In this document: positions 60,493 through 64,000 of the stretch, one piece after another
How positions within the stretch are numbered: the stretch's first letter is position 1
Layout of the letters: every line of letters begins with the position of its first letter
Origin: Vibrio chagasii
GTDB lineage: Bacteria; Pseudomonadota; Gammaproteobacteria; Enterobacterales; Vibrionaceae
NCBI RefSeq assembly: GCF_024347355.1
Contig: NZ_AP025465.1
Coordinates: 2,046,001-2,110,000, forward strand
Direction: 5' to 3'
DNA: 64,000 nucleotides
Made by a program: the position numbers and the translations under genes
The notes under the pieces: generated by a model
Told to the model about the DNA's origin: nothing
Database searches by the model: none
What the model saw: only the letters and a program-made list of their open reading frames with translations

Positions 60493-61137
60493 TTAAAGGG
60501 TCTCAGTGTCTAACATTCCATGTCTAATCGCTAAGTGCGTCAGCTCTACATCACCACTGATATCCAGTTTGCTGAACAAACGGTAGCGGTAACTATTGAC
60601 TGTCTTAGGACTTAGATTGAGTTGTTCTGAAATATCCGTCACTTTCTGACCTTTGGTAATCATCATCATGATTTGAAGTTCACGTTCAGATAAGTCTGCG
60701 AATGGATTTTCAGACGCAGGCGAGAATTGGCTCAAAGCCATCTGCTGCGCAATTTCTGGTGAAATGTATCGCTGGCCACTGTTGACCACTCGAATTGCAT
60801 TGACCATTTCATCCGGACCTGCCCCTTTAGTAAGGTAACCAGCAGCTCCAGCTTGCATCACTTTAGTTGGAAACGGATTTTCCGTATGAACAGTTAAAAC
60901 GATGATTTTAACATCAGGGTTGAAACGCAAGATCTTCTTGGTTGCTTCTAAGCCACCAATACCAGGCATATTCATATCCATCAAAATAACGTCAGTATTG
61001 TTAGTACGACACCATTTTGCAGCATCTTCACCGCTTTCAGCTTCCCCTGCTACGTTCATTCCACGGACGTCTTCAATAATACGTCGTATCCCTGTGCGAA
61101 CCAGCTCGTGATCATCTACAAGGAAAACATTTATCAA
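60493..61137 (-). CDS. uvrY: BarA/UvrY two-component response regulator (GacA/VarA)
   Basis: A 214-residue NarL-type regulator. The receiver has VDDHELVRTGIRRI and the phospho-acceptor in VILMDMNMPGIGG (about D54); the LuxR-type helix-turn-helix is at the C-terminus (LSERELQIMMMITKGQKVTD, LSPKTVNSYRYRLF). As VarA/GacA in Vibrio it drives csr small RNAs and hence carbon storage, virulence and biofilm traits. The start is a TTG at 61137 with GGAG eight nt upstream. It leads the uvrY-uvrC-pgsA operon. Confidence 0.95.
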   Translation of the reverse strand: MINVFLVDDHELVRTGIRRIIEDVRGMNVAGEAESGEDAAKWCRTNNTDVILMDMNMPGIGGLEATKKILRFNPDVKIIVLTVHTENPFPTKVMQAGAAGYLTKGAGPDEMVNAIRVVNSGQRYISPEIAQQMALSQFSPASENPFADLSERELQIMMMITKGQKVTDISEQLNLSPKTVNSYRYRLFSKLDISGDVELTHLAIRHGMLDTETL

Positions 61138-61563
61138 ACTTGTATCTCCACACTATTAATTGGCTCTGCAACCACTGTGTCGTTTCATCTGTTTGAAACA
61201 ATCGGACAAAGGAACAGTGGATCGCAGCATTGAGTACATCTTAACTTAATTACTAAAAAAAAGCTCTGTTGAATATGTGCTGAAACACTAACTTTAGCAA
61301 GTACTTATTTATAAACAAGTAAACTAAAATCATAAGCTTTCACTAAAAATCAACTAGTTAAAACAACACCCAATAAAATTACATAAGATAAAGATATTTT
61401 CAATACCATTAAATGGCCATTCTCGACTATTTCACTTTTTTGCTTACAGAGTCCCGTTATCTACTGCTGTTAACAAGTATTTAATGACTATCTTCGCAGC
61501 CTATTGTGCGTAATCTGGCGCTAGATGGTAGTATTCACTCCCCCATATCAATAGGTTATTACA
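61138..61563. other. uvrY-polB intergenic region
   Basis: A 426-bp divergent gap, AT-rich, with no gene. It should hold the promoters of uvrY and polB. I looked for a LexA box near polB and found no convincing match. No strong hairpin or repeat is seen. Confidence 0.5.
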
Positions 61564-63927
61564 TTGGATATTCAGCAAGGCTTTGTACTTACAAGACAGG
61601 CGAGAGATTTTTCTGGGCGTACACAAATCGACTTGTGGTTAAGCACGCCTCAAGGCCCTACTCTTCTGACTATTCAAAACGAAAAGCCGGTATTTTTTGT
61701 TGCTCAATCTGATGTGGCCGCTTGTGAGGTTATTGCGACTAAAGAGTCGATAGACTGCCAATTTAAACCGCTTGAGATCGCGACCTTCGAACAAACCCCT
61801 CTCGCGGCTTGTTATACCTCACTATCACGAAGCAGTTTTGGTTTGGCACAAGCCTTTAACAACGAAGAAATCCAGACTTTTGAGAGCGATATTCGCCTTG
61901 CGGATCGCTTCCTAATGGAACGTTTTATCAAAGGAAGTATTGAGTTTACTGGAACGGCGGTACAAAAAAATCAACATCGTCGAGTCTCCAATGCTAAGTG
62001 CAGAGCGGGTAACTACTTACCCTCGCTTTCGATGGTTTCTCTGGATATCGAATGTTCAGAAAAAGGCGTGCTCTACTCTATTGGTTTAGACAGCCCGATG
62101 GACAGCCGAGTGATCATGATTGGGGAGCCACAACAAGCCGAAACCAAGATCCAGTGGGTCGCTAATGAGAAAGCACTGCTCGAAGCGATGATCGCATGGT
62201 TCTCTGAATTTGACCCCGACATCATCATTGGTTGGAATGTCATTGACTTCGATTTTAGGCTCTTACACAAGCGGGCGGAATGGAATGAGGTAAAGCTCAA
62301 TATCGGTCGAGACAATCAACCTAGCTTCTTCCGTAGCTCAGCACAAAGCCAACAGGGCTTTATTACTATTCCAGGGCGTGTCGTTTTGGATGGCATCGAT
62401 ATGCTGAAAACAGCAACCTACCACTTCAGATCTTGGTCGCTTGAATCAGTCTCACGCGAACTACTTGGTGAAGGTAAGGATATTCATAACGTTCATGACC
62501 GCATGGATGAGATTAATCGAATGTTCAAGTTCGATAAGCCCTCACTGGCTAAGTACAACCTGCAAGACTGTGTGTTGGTAAATCGAATCTTCGAACACAC
62601 CCACCTACTCGATTTCGTTATAGAGCGCTCTCGCTTGACCGGAGTTGAGCTAGACCGTGTTGGCGGATCTGTTGCAGCCTTTACCAATTTATATTTACCT
62701 CAGATACACAGAGCAGGTTATGTTGCCCCGAACCTAGAGCCAGAGAACTGGATTGCTAGCCCCGGAGGCTATGTGATGGACTCAATTCCTAACCTGTATG
62801 ACTCCGTTCTGGTGCTCGACTTCAAAAGCCTATACCCGTCCATCATTCGTTCATTTTTGATTGACCCTATGGGGTTAATCGAAGGGTTGAAATTGGAAAT
62901 CGGCCCAGCTGAAAACCAAGCCGTTGATGGCTTTCGCGGTGGGCAATTTCACCGCACCAAACACTTTTTACCAGAGATGATCGAAAACCTTTGGGCTGCT
63001 CGTGACGTCGCAAAGAAGAACAACGAAAAAGCCTTCTCTCAAGCCATTAAGATCATTATGAACTCTTTCTACGGCGTGTTAGGTTCCTCTGGCTGCCGCT
63101 TCTTTGATACTCGATTGGCGTCATCAATCACGATGCGTGGTCATGAAATCATGAAACAAACCAAGGTTCTGATCGAAGACAAGGGCTACCAAGTAATTTA
63201 TGGGGATACCGATTCGACTTTCGTTTCCCTCAATGGCAGTTATGACCAAGATCAAGCCGACGAGATTGGCCATCAACTGGTCGCTTATATTAACAACTGG
63301 TGGACTGAGCACCTAAAAGAGACCTATAACCTGACCTCAATTCTTGAATTAGAATACGAGACCCACTATCGAAAATTCCTGATGCCAACCATTCGTGGTT
63401 CGGAAACAGGCTCGAAGAAGCGCTATGCCGGTTTAATCAACCAAGGCGACCAAGAGAAGATCATTTTCAAAGGGCTTGAGAGCGCGCGAACAGACTGGAC
63501 ACCACTCGCGCAACAGTTCCAACAAACCTTGTATGAAATGGTCTTCCACGACCAAGACCCAACCGACTACGTCAGACAGTTTGTTGATGAGACTTCAGCA
63601 GGTAAGCATGACGACTTGCTGGTTTACCAAAAGCGCCTGCGTCGCAAGTTGCATGAGTACCAAAAGAACATTCCGCCACAAGTTCGGGCTGCCAGAATGG
63701 CTGATGAGGTCAATGCAAAACTAGGGCGCCCACTTCAGTACCAAAACAAAGGACGTATTGAATACTTGATTACCTTGAATGGCCCAGAGCCCAAAGAGTA
63801 TTTGAAGAGTGGTATCGATTATCAGCATTACATCGATAAGCAGATTAAGCCGGTGGCAGAAGCAATCTTGCCTTTCATTGGTTTAGATTTTGAGAGAGTC
63901 AGTGGGCAGCAATTAGGCTTATTCTAA
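61564..63927 (+). CDS. polB: DNA polymerase II
   Basis: A 787-residue family B polymerase with 3'-5' exonuclease, used in replication restart and repair. The exonuclease motif has D161 and E163 (SLDIECSEKG). The polymerase motifs are DFKSLYPSIIRS with D419, KIIMNSFYGVLGSSGCRFFD, and YGDTDST at 546-552. The C-terminal QLGLF is a typical beta-clamp binding peptide. The start is TTG at 61564; a stop lies four codons upstream and no ATG is nearby. Length matches E. coli Pol II (783). Confidence 0.96.
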   Translation: MDIQQGFVLTRQARDFSGRTQIDLWLSTPQGPTLLTIQNEKPVFFVAQSDVAACEVIATKESIDCQFKPLEIATFEQTPLAACYTSLSRSSFGLAQAFNNEEIQTFESDIRLADRFLMERFIKGSIEFTGTAVQKNQHRRVSNAKCRAGNYLPSLSMVSLDIECSEKGVLYSIGLDSPMDSRVIMIGEPQQAETKIQWVANEKALLEAMIAWFSEFDPDIIIGWNVIDFDFRLLHKRAEWNEVKLNIGRDNQPSFFRSSAQSQQGFITIPGRVVLDGIDMLKTATYHFRSWSLESVSRELLGEGKDIHNVHDRMDEINRMFKFDKPSLAKYNLQDCVLVNRIFEHTHLLDFVIERSRLTGVELDRVGGSVAAFTNLYLPQIHRAGYVAPNLEPENWIASPGGYVMDSIPNLYDSVLVLDFKSLYPSIIRSFLIDPMGLIEGLKLEIGPAENQAVDGFRGGQFHRTKHFLPEMIENLWAARDVAKKNNEKAFSQAIKIIMNSFYGVLGSSGCRFFDTRLASSITMRGHEIMKQTKVLIEDKGYQVIYGDTDSTFVSLNGSYDQDQADEIGHQLVAYINNWWTEHLKETYNLTSILELEYETHYRKFLMPTIRGSETGSKKRYAGLINQGDQEKIIFKGLESARTDWTPLAQQFQQTLYEMVFHDQDPTDYVRQFVDETSAGKHDDLLVYQKRLRRKLHEYQKNIPPQVRAARMADEVNAKLGRPLQYQNKGRIEYLITLNGPEPKEYLKSGIDYQHYIDKQIKPVAEAILPFIGLDFERVSGQQLGLF

Positions 63928-63952
63928 GATTCGTATCGAGGTTCAATCAAAA

Positions 63953-63992
63953 CAAAAAAGCAGAGGAATGTTCAATTCGCTCTGCTTTTTAT
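63953..63992 (+). terminator. Terminator of polB
   Basis: The stem AAAAAGCAGAG (63955-63965) / CTCTGCTTTTT (63980-63990) is followed by further T. It lies about 30 bp after the polB stop. Confidence 0.85.
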
Positions 63993-64000
63993 ATCTGTAG

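Noticed and set aside
61438..61480. LexA (SOS) box upstream of polB
   Set aside because: The segment near TACTGCTGTTAACAAGTA is 2 bp too short and lacks the CAG half, so it does not fit CTGT-N8-ACAG.
1..64000. CRISPR array, integron attC sites, prophage or rRNA genes
   Set aside because: No regularly spaced repeats, no attC-like cassettes, no integrase or phage structural genes and no rRNA sequence were seen.

Overview
The window is a chromosomal segment of a marine gammaproteobacterium, almost certainly a Vibrio and possibly a member of the Splendidus clade. The genus call rests on the norspermidine operon (diaminobutyrate aminotransferase/decarboxylase fusion, carboxynorspermidine synthase, NspC), the tandem BCCT osmolyte carriers, DUF2982 and DUF3943 proteins, and the uvrY-uvrC-pgsA and ycbB-ycbK-ycbL gene orders. 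The clade is a guess. There is no prophage, integrase, intact insertion sequence, CRISPR array or rRNA gene.

Layout. 1-2720: the 3' end of an unrecognised protein, then a chemoreceptor. 3045-6486: two paralogous BCCT transporters. 6656-11848: a TRAP transporter (dctPQM) with a Cache-domain sensor kinase and a NarL-type regulator, all on the minus strand. 12352-16922: a lysine/alanine-rich winged-helix protein, DUF2982, and the envelope block YcbL, MepK and LdtD. 17004-22060: a minus-strand block with two imelysins, a di-haem oxidoreductase and a DUF1513 protein behind a Fur-like site. 22236-31700: ribA and the formate-dependent nitrite reductase genes. nrfA is divergent from nrfBCDE-dsbE-nrfF, and a rhodanese and a detached nrfG lie downstream of nrfA. 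31870-39820: gyrA, ubiG, nrdAB and yfaE. 39976-45145: a DMSO reductase locus (napF-like ferredoxin and dmsD divergent from dmsABC). 45277-50745: a CinA-like protein, DUF3943, a GcvR-like ACT protein and two secreted DUF1566 proteins. 50817-56335: the norspermidine operon. 56408-57320: a long non-coding stretch with structured and repeat-like DNA. 57320-57774: four tRNA genes (Gly, Leu, Gly, Cys). 58041-63927: pgsA, uvrC, uvrY and divergent polB.

How the genes work together. Two anaerobic respiratory chains dominate: nitrite to ammonium (Nrf) and DMSO/TMAO reduction (Dms). Both have FNR-like sites in their divergent promoter regions. The BCCT and TRAP systems take up osmolytes and small carboxylates. 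YcbL/MepK/LdtD belong to 3-3 cross-linked peptidoglycan metabolism. The imelysin/di-haem block looks like an iron-regulated periplasmic system of poorly known function.

Main oddities. dmsA, dmsB and nrfF each show an apparent frameshift, all three in anaerobic respiration genes. nrfA carries an in-frame 18-bp tandem duplication. A roughly 100-bp ERIC-like palindrome ends the carboxynorspermidine synthase gene. A roughly 240-bp MITE-like element with 13-bp terminal inverted repeats lies beside the tRNA cluster. A run of hairpins upstream of the norspermidine operon could be a structured leader or small RNA.
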